Source of the DNA: a virus
IMG/VR virus record: IMGVR_UViG_3300018481_000023
Span: 1 to 64,000 of that record
Reading direction: 5' to 3' (one strand)
Length of the DNA: 64,000 nucleotides
Below are positions 14,734 to 22,730 of this stretch, in pieces. How positions within the stretch are numbered: the stretch's first letter is position 1; the number at the start of each line of letters is the position of its first letter. Below the pieces are notes generated by a model. It saw nothing but the letters and a program-made list of their open reading frames with translations, ran no database searches and was not told the DNA's origin. The position numbers and the translations under genes are program-made.

Positions 14734-15264
14734 GTGATCCTTCTACTTTTAGCCGCTCAGTTGGGCTCATACACTAGTGGGGGCTTGGTTTCAGGGTGCC
14801 ATGCTCCAAATGGCGAATCCATTCGATGCATTGACATCTACACGCATCGTACTACTCATATCCGTCTGAACGGTATCGAAGCCCCAACGCACTACTGCAA
14901 CCAGAACCGGTGGTCTTATACCAGGTGCGGTCGCAGGGCAGTTGAGAACTCCCAGCGTTCCCTCAATCGGTATGTCCATGGGCAGACGCTCCACTACACC
15001 CCCCTTTCGCGCGAGAACATGCGCGAGGTGATCGCTAAGGTCATTTCCAATGGACGGGATCTTTCATGCACACAGGTGACGAACGGATCGGCCGAATACT
15101 CTCGCGTACGGGATATCGGGAAAGACCTGTATCGTACCTGTTCATATGTACGCCGCAACTACCGATGGAATGGAGAACGTGCCCATGACCGACGAGACGA
15201 CCGACGAGATGAACGGCGAGACGACCGCCGGGATGAACACTACGACGACAACGGCCCCCGCTAA
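14734..15264 (+). CDS. Secreted SNase-like (thermonuclease fold) protein
   Basis: GTG follows AAGGAGATATACA. A short hydrophobic leader (MILLLLAAQLGSYTSGG) suggests export. Residues about 26-75 follow the staphylococcal nuclease pattern: GESIRCIDIY, then IRLNGIEAPT. The position normally occupied by the catalytic Glu (DAPE) is Thr here (T52), so activity is uncertain. Several Cys fit a periplasmic fold. The C-terminus is a run of Arg/Asp repeats (RRDDRRDERRD) that overlaps the next gene. A role against extracellular or periplasmic DNA is possible. Confidence 0.7.
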   Translation: MILLLLAAQLGSYTSGGLVSGCHAPNGESIRCIDIYTHRTTHIRLNGIEAPTHYCNQNRWSYTRCGRRAVENSQRSLNRYVHGQTLHYTPLSRENMREVIAKVISNGRDLSCTQVTNGSAEYSRVRDIGKDLYRTCSYVRRNYRWNGERAHDRRDDRRDERRDDRRDEHYDDNGPR

Positions 15265-15514
15265 ATACAGTGCCGATTGGATAAAAGAACAGACCGTCGG
15301 CAAACGTCGGCTCGAGGTCCGTGGCTGTAGCATCTGCTGCTATCCATTGGCATACCTATTTATCGGAGGCGCGGTCTACTTCGATCCAGGCTGCCATTGT
15401 TCACGTATGGGGCCAGCCAACTACGAGCTCCGGGATTATCAGGCAATAGCCGATTGGCTCGCTATGCAGAAGGACGACGCCACACGGGATAAAATTCTAG
15501 AACGGGTCGAGTAG
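15185..15514 (+). CDS. Hypothetical Cys-containing protein, 109 aa
   Basis: The ATG at 15185 has a GGAGA eight bases upstream, inside the SNase-like gene. The first 25 residues are Thr-rich (DETTDEMNGETTAGMNTTTT) because the DNA there is repetitive and also codes for the Arg/Asp tail of the upstream gene in another frame. The remainder has C-x2-C-C and C-x-C groups around a short hydrophobic stretch (YPLAYLFIGGAVYF), so a zinc or membrane-associated domain is possible. Unassigned. Confidence 0.6.
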   Translation: MTDETTDEMNGETTAGMNTTTTTAPAKYSADWIKEQTVGKRRLEVRGCSICCYPLAYLFIGGAVYFDPGCHCSRMGPANYELRDYQAIADWLAMQKDDATRDKILERVE

Positions 15515-15525
15515 GCGCCACAGTT

Positions 15526-15572
15526 GACCCAAAGAAAGTCCCTAGATTGACCAATGGGCAATGCTATATAAT
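15526..15572 (+). promoter_or_regulatory. Rightward promoter P9 with upstream GACC element
   Basis: GACC (15526), TAGATT (15543-15548), an 18-base spacer and TATAAT (15567-15572) are present. The -35 box is the TAGATT variant seen in P2, P3 and P11. It drives the DNA ligase. Confidence 0.75.
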
Positions 15573-15600
15573 ATAGGGACAAGCAAAGAGGGGAGAATGC

Positions 15601-16557
15601 ATGGTATTCCGGGTAATGTTGGCTGACAATAAGCCATACAATGAGGGTGCTGTCATCAAGCACCTGGAAGAACAAGACTACCTCATCATGCAGCCCAAAA
15701 TTGATGGGATGCGTGCGGCTATCGATGAAGAAGCCAAGGCCCGAACTCGCTCAGGAAAGCTGCACAGAAACAGGTTCCTACAGAAGTGGGCTATGCAACA
15801 CCCGTCTTTGCGCGGACTAGATGGGGAGGTAGTTTCTGGACACCAGATGCATGCTAATGTCTTTAGGGACTGCATGTCAGGCATCCGTAGCGAAGAAGGC
15901 TCACCCGAATTCACCTTCTACGCGTTCGACTACTTCCTGTATAACATTGCCCAAGCGGAATATGCCATACGGCGTGAGTGCCTCGCGGCCATCATCGAGA
16001 ACATCGGAGGTGAGCAGATTGGGGACGAATATCACGCCAAGCTTATCCTCTGCCCTCAGCGCATCGTGCGCAGCCTAGAAGAGATCGCCGACTACGAACA
16101 GGAGCTATTGACTGCGGGATGGGAAGGAGCAATGCTACGGCATCCTTTCAAACCGTACAAGTTTAACCGTTCTACGTGGCTCGGTGGGGAGCTGATGAAG
16201 CTGAAGAGGTTCGAGGACGATGAGGCTGAGATTACCGGAACCTTCGCAAGGGAACGAAACGACAACGCCCCAATCGTGGACGTCAGAGGCTATACTACCC
16301 GTAGCGCTCACCAGGACAACAAGGTGGCGCTCGAGATGCTCGGGGGTGTCAATTGCAGACTACTTCGAGATCCCTCCATTACCTTCGACATCGGAGTATT
16401 TAGGGGATGGAATCACAGTGATCTCATTGCCCTCTGGAAGATTCGGGAAGAGCTTCCTGGCAGAATCCTTAAGTTCAAGCATCAGGGCTATGGAGGTGGG
16501 TATGATAAACCTAGGACTCCAGTCGGCCTTGGTTGGAGAGACCCTTTCGACCTTTAA
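15601..16557 (+). CDS. ATP-dependent DNA ligase (T7-like)
   Basis: The nucleotidyltransferase motifs are readable in order: KIDG at residues 33-36 with the adenylated Lys33, DGEVV near 74, FYAFDY, WEGAMLR and LMKLKRF. At 318 residues it is slightly shorter than T7 ligase (359). An OB-like C-terminal domain (EITGTFARERN and following) is present. It seals nicks in replicated phage DNA. It follows GAGGGGAGAATGC directly behind P9. Confidence 0.9.
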   Translation: MVFRVMLADNKPYNEGAVIKHLEEQDYLIMQPKIDGMRAAIDEEAKARTRSGKLHRNRFLQKWAMQHPSLRGLDGEVVSGHQMHANVFRDCMSGIRSEEGSPEFTFYAFDYFLYNIAQAEYAIRRECLAAIIENIGGEQIGDEYHAKLILCPQRIVRSLEEIADYEQELLTAGWEGAMLRHPFKPYKFNRSTWLGGELMKLKRFEDDEAEITGTFARERNDNAPIVDVRGYTTRSAHQDNKVALEMLGGVNCRLLRDPSITFDIGVFRGWNHSDLIALWKIREELPGRILKFKHQGYGGGYDKPRTPVGLGWRDPFDL

Positions 16558-16601
16558 CGGACAACTACTCGAACTGAAGACACACCAAAGGAGACTACGT
16601 C

Positions 16602-16787
16602 ATGGGAATAGGTAGTGCAAAAGTTCCGGAGCCAGAACTCACGTCTTGGCTGGAAGAAATGATCAACGCAGGGGATAGGACTCTCATCTCCATCGCGCCC
16701 TGGAATCTAATGGCCATCAGCGATGGGCAGGAGCAGTCTGAATACAGGGTGCAGTCCTATCTGGTTGTCTACAGCTTCAAGCAGTAG
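16602..16787 (+). CDS. Hypothetical protein, 61 aa
   Basis: The gene follows an AAGGAGACTACGTC site 44 bases after the ligase. A helical N-terminus precedes strands ending YRVQSYLVVYSFKQ. No family is recognised. Confidence 0.65.
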   Translation: MGIGSAKVPEPELTSWLEEMINAGDRTLISIAPWNLMAISDGQEQSEYRVQSYLVVYSFKQ

Positions 16788-16852
16788 CGCCATGGATCTA
16801 GGAGAGGACAATCACAGGTGCGTAAATGCCTGCTGTGACATAAGGACGTCCT

Positions 16853-17137
16853 GTGCACGAGCGAATGATGAAGATTACAGCGGACACGACCGCCTCTTTA
16901 ATGGAGGGGATGGAGATGGCCAGAACTGTGGGCACTTCGTGGTGCGGAAAGCCTTGGGCAGAGGGAACCCCGATACGGTGTTCGATCGTCGTCGGGGAAA
17001 ACACGGGCGCATTCATAATGCACACGCAGGAGTGCGTACAAGCTATAGTGGCTCGGAGGCTCTATTCGGCTGCGTTCTTGGCACATTGCGACCCAAGTAT
17101 CCGGGTGGCTCTAGGCCTTCCAGACCCAGTCCAATGA
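16853..17137 (+). CDS. Hypothetical protein, 94 aa
   Basis: It starts with GTG seven bases after AAGGA. It contains three Cys and a His (SWCGKPW, IRCSIVVG, HTQECVQ) and an Ala-rich helix near the end. A longer frame in the same region (from about 16723) is judged to be a shadow. No family is recognised. Confidence 0.6.
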   Translation: MHERMMKITADTTASLMEGMEMARTVGTSWCGKPWAEGTPIRCSIVVGENTGAFIMHTQECVQAIVARRLYSAAFLAHCDPSIRVALGLPDPVQ

Positions 17138-17190
17138 CTAAACGTCACATCCGTGACGGTGTGGATATCAACGAAGGAGAAGACCAGTGA
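17134..17190 (+). CDS. Possible 18-aa peptide
   Basis: A very short frame (MTKRHIRDGVDINEGEDQ) overlaps the previous stop as ATGA and the next start as GTGA, the coupling pattern seen throughout this operon. It may only serve to couple translation; no independent support. Confidence 0.3.
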   Translation: MTKRHIRDGVDINEGEDQ

Positions 17191-17387
17191 GTCATGTAAA
17201 GCGTTTCAAGGAGCCCCTTACCGCCATCCAGAGCAACCACCCAGCTACGGCGCGGGTGCTGGTCGAGGTACGGGTGAATGGCGAGTTCCTGATCACCAGT
17301 ACGCTAGGGGAGCCTGAGACTGTCGACCTTTTGGATAAGGCAATGGAGGCAATCGATGGCCAACGACTGCCCCCAGAAGGGAAGTAG
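17187..17387 (+). CDS. Hypothetical protein, 66 aa
   Basis: GTG start with GAAGGAGAAGACCA upstream. A compact alpha/beta pattern (ARVLVEVRVNGEFLITSTLG, then a helix DLLDKAMEAID) suggests a small folded domain. No family is recognised. Confidence 0.65.
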   Translation: MSHVKRFKEPLTAIQSNHPATARVLVEVRVNGEFLITSTLGEPETVDLLDKAMEAIDGQRLPPEGK

Positions 17388-17580
17388 TTTCAGTGACCTT
17401 CGGAGGCTAAGATACCAATGGTGGTGTCTCCGCGAGAGGAAGAAAATTCCGGACCAACTTTGGCTGGCCTTAGAACCCTTTATGACGTTCATGGCCCGAC
17501 ATCACCGGAGGATGCCTCACATCTCGTGGAGACACCGCTTGTTCATCCTATGGAATGGATACCTACCAGATGACTTCTGA
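17356..17580 (+). CDS. Hypothetical basic protein, 74 aa
   Basis: It overlaps the previous gene by 32 bases. The chain is rich in Trp, Arg and His (YQWWCLRERKK, RHHRRMPHISWRHRLFIL) and looks helical and basic. It may bind nucleic acid; unassigned. Confidence 0.55.
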   Translation: MANDCPQKGSSFSDLRRLRYQWWCLRERKKIPDQLWLALEPFMTFMARHHRRMPHISWRHRLFILWNGYLPDDF

Positions 17581-18139
17581 TTCCACACCCAATCTAGACC
17601 CAGACTCCCCGACCCTTCTAGCGGAGCTGGAGAAGTGGTTGAAGGACAACAAGATAGCAGGGTCAGCCCTCGGTAAGTACCTATGTCAAGATGCTAGCCT
17701 ACTTTCAAGGTGGCGACGATCCGGAAGCAATGGTGTCGCCCCGAACAAACGTGTACAGGTAATAGTATTCATCCGGGACCACCCTAAAGGTCACCGGGAC
17801 CTAAAGAAAACTGTTCGGCGAATTCGGCCGAGCCACAGCTACTCCCCAGGGTCTCACAGCCGTGTAGATGAAGTAAAACCCTCTCAAACATATCCTGTTC
17901 CTAGTATAAGCCATCTCGAGGTGAGAGCCGACGTAGAATGGGTTAGGCTCCAAGCCATGCATCGTGGAGTCCCAATTGTTCGGGTCCTCGCAGAGATGGT
18001 GCAGATAGGAATAGCGATTGCCAAGGAGCATGAACATGCCACTGAAACGCCCACCAACCCCTCGCCTCAGAGTACAGGCCAAGGAACGGGCCAAAGGCCG
18101 TACCGTGAGCCTAGTCCCCGAGGTGTGGCTCGCCAATAA
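17555..18139 (+). CDS. HTH-like protein, 194 aa
   Basis: Residues about 35-65 (AGSALGKYLCQDASLLSRW) resemble the second and third helices of an XRE-type HTH. A basic, Ser/Pro-rich linker follows, then a second helical segment (ADVEWVRLQAMHRGVPIVRV) that may be a ribbon-helix-type element. The Pro/Thr tail overlaps the next gene by about 100 bases. An alternative start is the ATG five codons on (MTSDST). Confidence 0.6.
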   Translation: MDTYQMTSDSTPNLDPDSPTLLAELEKWLKDNKIAGSALGKYLCQDASLLSRWRRSGSNGVAPNKRVQVIVFIRDHPKGHRDLKKTVRRIRPSHSYSPGSHSRVDEVKPSQTYPVPSISHLEVRADVEWVRLQAMHRGVPIVRVLAEMVQIGIAIAKEHEHATETPTNPSPQSTGQGTGQRPYREPSPRGVARQ

Positions 18140-18215
18140 CCTCGGCAAGCTGATAGGAGGCCTCGGCATTCTCATCATTGTCATCACCTCCTTAATGATC
18201 GGTCCCAACGTATGA
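18036..18215 (+). CDS. Small membrane protein, 59 aa
   Basis: ATG at 18036 lies seven bases after AAGGAG. A basic N-terminal half (KRPPTPRLRVQAKERAKGR) precedes one hydrophobic span (LIGGLGILIIVITSLMIG). The orientation rule predicts a cytoplasmic N-terminus. It overlaps the HTH-like gene upstream. A holin-like or other membrane role cannot be excluded. Confidence 0.6.
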   Translation: MPLKRPPTPRLRVQAKERAKGRTVSLVPEVWLANNLGKLIGGLGILIIVITSLMIGPNV

Positions 18216-19195
18216 ACGCCGAGGAAGATTTCAAGGCCATAGTAATCGCCGACTCCATCTCGCCATACGGCATCCGAATGGTCACGTTCCAGCTTCACTA
18301 CCCGAGGTTCATCCACGCGGAGTTTATGACCCACCGAGTGTTCAGTCGCAATGCTCGCTCATCAAGGGCAGTACCGGTCAAGAAGCTTCTGAAGGAGAAG
18401 CCGTACCTACCTAAGTTCATGAAGAATCAGCCTGGCATGCAGTCCTTCGAAGAATTGGACCCCCGCGAACAAATTAGTGCCCGGGATGAGTGGAACGAAG
18501 CAGCGTGGTTCTGCCAGGCTACAGCAGGGGAACTCAACACCCTTGGGGTACACAAGCAGTGGGCGAACCGGATGCTTGAGTGGTTCGGCTTTATTGACGT
18601 GGTTGTCTCGAGTACCGACTGGGCTAACTTCTTCAACCTCCGTGATCACCCAGCTGCGATGCCCGAGATCCAACTCCTGGCCCAAGCCATGCGGGACGCA
18701 ATGGACAGAAGCGTCCCCATACTCCGCTCGGATACTTGGCACCTTCCATATATCACCGAAGAAGACCGGGAATCTCACGAAAGCGGTGACCTTCTGCTGG
18801 CATCTACAGCACGTTGTGCACGGGTCTCCTACGCGCCCTTTGACGCAGAGCATCCTGACTTTGGTAAAGACCTTGAACTTGCCCATAAGCTCATTGGCTC
18901 TGACCCACTTCACGCAAGCCCCGCTGAACACCAAGCCTTTCCCGACTCCATCAAAGAGGACGCATGGGTTGATCTAGCTTTGCACGGAAACCTATACGGA
19001 TGGGTTCAGTTCCGCAAAACCCTCGTCGGTGAGCAGGTGGCCGATAGAGGGAGAACAATTAAGCAATGCCTAGACTACTACGAAAGGTACAGAAATGCCG
19101 AAGAACAAAGACAAGGCGAAGCCGAAGACCCTAGCGCCCTCAAAGGACCCGAAGACAAGCACGGAAACCTCCAAGGCTGGGATTCGCGTCTATAG
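18212..19195 (+). CDS. thyX: ThyX-like flavin-dependent thymidylate synthase
   Basis: Residues 36-56 (FMTHRVFSRNARSSRAVPV) align with the ThyX signature RHRxxSxNxxSxR, but with the first Arg replaced and a longer spacing. The length (327) is above the usual 220-260. The enzyme would methylate dUMP, or carry out a related pyrimidine C5 reaction, using folate and FAD. A later HASPAEHQAF segment fits another conserved ThyX region. The start overlaps the membrane-protein stop as ATGA. A changed substrate is possible because of the altered signature. Confidence 0.7.
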   Translation: MNAEEDFKAIVIADSISPYGIRMVTFQLHYPRFIHAEFMTHRVFSRNARSSRAVPVKKLLKEKPYLPKFMKNQPGMQSFEELDPREQISARDEWNEAAWFCQATAGELNTLGVHKQWANRMLEWFGFIDVVVSSTDWANFFNLRDHPAAMPEIQLLAQAMRDAMDRSVPILRSDTWHLPYITEEDRESHESGDLLLASTARCARVSYAPFDAEHPDFGKDLELAHKLIGSDPLHASPAEHQAFPDSIKEDAWVDLALHGNLYGWVQFRKTLVGEQVADRGRTIKQCLDYYERYRNAEEQRQGEAEDPSALKGPEDKHGNLQGWDSRL

Positions 19196-19334
19196 AGGCA
19201 GAGAGCGTCATGCTCCTCCGAACATGGAGCGTTTCTATGCTAAAACGTGGGGCATGCACATGGCTGTCTCTGGACAGGCAGAGCGTAATCTCCTTCGGCG
19301 TCAACGCCAAAACTTCTCAGGCACTAGTCGGTGA
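19095..19334 (+). CDS. Hypothetical basic protein, 79 aa
   Basis: It begins inside the ThyX-like gene (101-base overlap) and ends coupled to the helicase start as GTGA. The N-terminus is Lys/Pro-rich (MPKNKDKAKPKTLAPSKD) and the rest Arg-rich. Unassigned; the arrangement suggests translational coupling to the helicase. Confidence 0.5.
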   Translation: MPKNKDKAKPKTLAPSKDPKTSTETSKAGIRVYRGRERHAPPNMERFYAKTWGMHMAVSGQAERNLLRRQRQNFSGTSR

Positions 19335-20830
19335 CCCAAATGCCAATGCCGAAGCTGGACCGTAGTCACTCCTTCCCCGCCAACAACGATGACGAGGTCT
19401 TGGTAGAAGAGTTAGGGCTGCACCAGCCCATGCTCGAACGGGGTGTTACCCTGAAGAACCCACAGCTGCTGGCGGTCCAGTTCGGCAAACAATCTCCCCG
19501 CTTTATCCTCTCCTTCGATAAGGGGATGGGCAAGACACTTACGTACCTCAGGATCGCCGAAGAATCAGGGGTAGAACAGATCCTCCTGCTGTGCACCCGT
19601 GGTGCAATGCTTCGGCAGTTCGAAGAGGTCAAGAAGTACTTTCCCCAATGGCTGGACCAGATAGTGTTCATCCGTGGGAGCGCAACTCAGAGGGCCAAAG
19701 CCTGGCATACGAAAGGTAAAATCTATGTCTGCACATACGCAACCTTCTTGGCCGACATGGGCAAACGTAAAATGCCTCGTGAGGGAGTCTCTTCTCGTAT
19801 CGCCCCTGACTGGTGTAATTCACCCGAGCTGGTCATTGCCGACGAGTACCACCGCGTCATGCGTAACCGAAGCCAACAACGGAAGAAGAATGCTACCCTT
19901 GATCTGCTTAAGCAGACCGCCAAAAAGAGACTAATTCTCAGTTCAGGTAGCGCAGCCAACAAAGGGCCCCATTCAATGTGGGCCGCCCTGAACCTGATTG
20001 AGCCCCGTTTGTTCTCCTCGTACTGGAAGTATGTGGGGACCTATTGTGTGGTGGACGATACTCCGTTCGGGAAGCAGATCATAGGGGTCAAGAACGTAGA
20101 AGGGTGGCGCAACTTTATCGCCCCTTACGTGTTCCATAGGAAGAAGGACCTTAAAGACTATCCTCCAAAGACTCGTCAGGCGCTCCCCGTCCAGATGGAA
20201 GGGTGGCAACAGAAGATCCACGATGACCTAAAGAAGAAGCTGATCACCATCCTACCTAACGACGCTATATACTTTGCGCCTAACACCCTTGCAGCCCTGA
20301 CAAGAATTCGGCAGATGATGATCTGTCCCAAGTTTCTCGACCCCAGCCTAGACTACGGGGCTGGTCTCCAGGGAATATGGGACGATGTGGAGGACTCCGA
20401 GCTGACCCACTGGGTTATCTCGACCCCATATGTTGGTCCAATGCCCTACATCGCAGAGTTCTTCGCCTCCAAGGGGTTCGATACCGAATTCCTGAGGGGC
20501 GGCATGGATATGGACCAAATGGCCCTTGCTATACGGAGGTGGACCGAAAAAGGTGGTCCTATGGTCCAGTCGATAGAATTTGCAGAGTCCTACGAGCTAC
20601 CAGCCGCCAACGTGATGTACATGCTAGGATACAGTCATGACCCAGAGCGAAACTCCCAAGCAGAGGACCGAATCCATCGTGACCTCCGTGTTACTCCACA
20701 TCCTGTTGATATTTACTACGTCAAACACCTTGGCGCTGTGGACGAACTCATCATTGACACAATGTCCATGCACGCCGACAACGTGCATGCCCTTCTCAAC
20801 GCCCCGATCCACCGCGTCCTAAACCTGTAG
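19331..20830 (+). CDS. SNF2-type superfamily 2 DNA helicase
   Basis: This 499-residue protein shows Walker A DKGMGKT (63-69), a DEYH box at 171-174, SSGSAANKG as motif III, and a motif VI-like QAEDRIHRDL near 446. The order is that of SNF2/DEAH helicases such as phage UvsW-like enzymes. It probably remodels or unwinds branched DNA during replication and recombination. It ends the unit before P10. Confidence 0.85.
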   Translation: MTQMPMPKLDRSHSFPANNDDEVLVEELGLHQPMLERGVTLKNPQLLAVQFGKQSPRFILSFDKGMGKTLTYLRIAEESGVEQILLLCTRGAMLRQFEEVKKYFPQWLDQIVFIRGSATQRAKAWHTKGKIYVCTYATFLADMGKRKMPREGVSSRIAPDWCNSPELVIADEYHRVMRNRSQQRKKNATLDLLKQTAKKRLILSSGSAANKGPHSMWAALNLIEPRLFSSYWKYVGTYCVVDDTPFGKQIIGVKNVEGWRNFIAPYVFHRKKDLKDYPPKTRQALPVQMEGWQQKIHDDLKKKLITILPNDAIYFAPNTLAALTRIRQMMICPKFLDPSLDYGAGLQGIWDDVEDSELTHWVISTPYVGPMPYIAEFFASKGFDTEFLRGGMDMDQMALAIRRWTEKGGPMVQSIEFAESYELPAANVMYMLGYSHDPERNSQAEDRIHRDLRVTPHPVDIYYVKHLGAVDELIIDTMSMHADNVHALLNAPIHRVLNL

Positions 20831-20850
20831 GCCCACTTTATTTTATGGTC

Positions 20851-20895
20851 TACCAAAAGATTCCTCTTGATTGACCAGTCGAAATGTGCTATAAT
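20851..20895 (+). promoter_or_regulatory. Rightward promoter P10
   Basis: TACCAAAAGATTCC (20851) stands where other promoters have GACC. TTGATT (20867-20872), a 17-base spacer and TATAAT (20890-20895) follow. It drives the nuclease, recombination and probably the modification genes. Confidence 0.8.
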
Positions 20896-20948
20896 AATGG
20901 AACAAGCACAGCATCAACAACTCCGCATTAAGCAAAGAGCCTAACCGC

Positions 20949-22244
20949 ATGAACGTTTTGAACCTTGCAACGCTGAAGGATGGGCGCAAAGCCATTATCA
21001 TCCGGACAAGCGACCGCATCACGTTCAAGCAGTGTCGTCGGAAGTGGGCTTGGAGTTCTCACCTTAAAGGGAACTATGGATCAACCTCGCTGGCGGGCCC
21101 ATTATGGTTCGGCTCTGGGGTTCACTACGGTCTTGAAGACTATCACGGGTATAACTATTTTGGGTCCGCTGCAGATGCGTTCCGGGCATATTGCATAGCT
21201 ACCAGTAAACAGTACCAACGGGATCTTCCTCCAGATGCACAAGAACTCTTCAAGCTTGGAACAGCCCTCCTCGACTACTACTGTAATGTCTGGCTCGCCC
21301 ATCCGGGACGTCCCCTCAATCCTACCTTTTACTATCCTGATGCAGATACTGGAGAAAGCCGACCGCAAGTCGAGGTCAACTTCGAAATCCAAGTACCATT
21401 GGAGTCGTGTCCTCGCTTGGCAGCTTTGGCAGAGGCGCAAGGTGCTGATTGTGTTCTCTACCGTGGAACAATTGACCGTATGGGTGAGGACCGTGATGGT
21501 AACCTATGGGTCTATGAATACAAGACAGCGAAGCGGGCTGAGCATATGCATTACGAAACCGACCCGCAGGTTACTGTTTACCAATGGGCCGCCCAACATA
21601 TCTATGGACGACCTATTGCTGGAGTTGTCTATCTTCAGCTCGTCAAGAATGAGCCTAAGGTGCCGACTCCACTGTCGACAGGCAAAATCTCAACGGCGTC
21701 AAACCTTGTCACATCCGCTCCTCTATATCGACGAGGCCTTGAGCTTATGTACGGAAGCGCATCCAACGCTCCCGAGCCTAATCAAAAATTCCTGACCGAT
21801 CTCCAGCTCAAGGAAAACGAGAACAAGGATCGGTTCATCATCCGGGAATATATCACTCGGAACGAGACCCAGTTGCATATGGAGTCGCAGAAGATCCTCC
21901 TCGAACTGGAAGACATGTTGAATCCGGATCTAGCATTATACCCCAATCCTACTCGCGAGTGTTCGCGCATGTGCGGTTTCTTGAGCCCATGTGTAGCGTT
22001 TGACGCCGGAGCAGATTGGGAAGGAATGATCGGGGCACGTTTTGGACAGCGTGATTCCGATCCGGACACGTTCTGGAGACGTAGGCTACCTTCCGTCGAG
22101 AAGATGAAAGCCCTACGCGGGACTAAGCTTATTCCAGACTTGGAAGAGATGCAATTACGTCTCCAGGACATGTCAGAAGCAGACCGCGATTCCATCGTTC
22201 GCGGGGAGCAGGAGGTCGAGTTCACAATGATGGAAACCTACTAA
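20949..22244 (+). CDS. PD-(D/E)XK nuclease, Cas4/RecB-like
   Basis: The 431-residue protein begins with a TFKQCRRKW element (Cys near 28) and GSGVHYGLEDY. It has the nuclease core YRGTIDRMGEDRDG then VYEYKTAKR, i.e. D-xn-E-x-K, and ends with a Cys cluster (RECSRMCGFLSPC). Cas4/AddB-like enzymes bind an Fe-S cluster with such Cys. It probably processes DNA ends in recombination together with the Sak4-type ATPase downstream. Confidence 0.8.
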   Translation: MNVLNLATLKDGRKAIIIRTSDRITFKQCRRKWAWSSHLKGNYGSTSLAGPLWFGSGVHYGLEDYHGYNYFGSAADAFRAYCIATSKQYQRDLPPDAQELFKLGTALLDYYCNVWLAHPGRPLNPTFYYPDADTGESRPQVEVNFEIQVPLESCPRLAALAEAQGADCVLYRGTIDRMGEDRDGNLWVYEYKTAKRAEHMHYETDPQVTVYQWAAQHIYGRPIAGVVYLQLVKNEPKVPTPLSTGKISTASNLVTSAPLYRRGLELMYGSASNAPEPNQKFLTDLQLKENENKDRFIIREYITRNETQLHMESQKILLELEDMLNPDLALYPNPTRECSRMCGFLSPCVAFDAGADWEGMIGARFGQRDSDPDTFWRRRLPSVEKMKALRGTKLIPDLEEMQLRLQDMSEADRDSIVRGEQEVEFTMMETY

Positions 22245-22280
22245 GTCCAAGCAGTTCAACACGTGAGAAAGGAAGAAGAC

Positions 22281-22688
22281 ATGGGTGTTACCGTTGGAGC
22301 AATCTACAACTACAACGACTCGAACTACAAGGTGACCCGTTACCAACCGGGCAACCTTCTGGTTCTCGGAATGGACGATGCCTGGGAAGACGGTGTCGAA
22401 TTCGTCGACGAGCCGAATGCCGGCGTTACGTATGTCTGCGAGGTCGATGACTTCGAGCAGAACTACAACGAAGGTTCAGTCGGCGACCAAGAAGGCGAAG
22501 AGCATCCTCCGGAAGAAGGCGAAATCGACAACACGCTGCCGGGTGAACAGCCGGAAGTTGATAACGAGCTGCCCGAACAGCAACCCGAAGTCGACAACAC
22601 GCTTCCCGAACACGGCGGGGACGTCAACCTTGATCCCGATCTCGATCCCGACAAAGACGATCCGCGGCCGACTCCCTACAAGAAGTAG
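22281..22688 (+). CDS. Acidic protein with internal repeats, 135 aa
   Basis: The ATG at 22281 follows AAAGGAAGAAGAC. Residues 1-60 look like a small beta-rich domain. The rest is disordered and very acidic, with tandem units of the type EQPEVDNELP / EQQPEVDNTLP, then DPDLDPDKD. An acidic tail of this kind may mimic DNA or bind basic partners; it sits directly before the Sak4-type ATPase. Confidence 0.65.
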   Translation: MGVTVGAIYNYNDSNYKVTRYQPGNLLVLGMDDAWEDGVEFVDEPNAGVTYVCEVDDFEQNYNEGSVGDQEGEEHPPEEGEIDNTLPGEQPEVDNELPEQQPEVDNTLPEHGGDVNLDPDLDPDKDDPRPTPYKK

Positions 22689-22730
22689 GTTTCGCGCAAG
22701 TTACCTACGACTCATAAGTGAGGGAAGACT

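Noticed and set aside
16723-17190. A 155-residue frame overlapping the 94-residue gene
   Set aside because: It lacks a ribosome binding site and has an irregular His/Cys/Arg-rich composition; the GTG-started 94-residue frame has a proper site. Only its last 18 codons are kept as a doubtful peptide.
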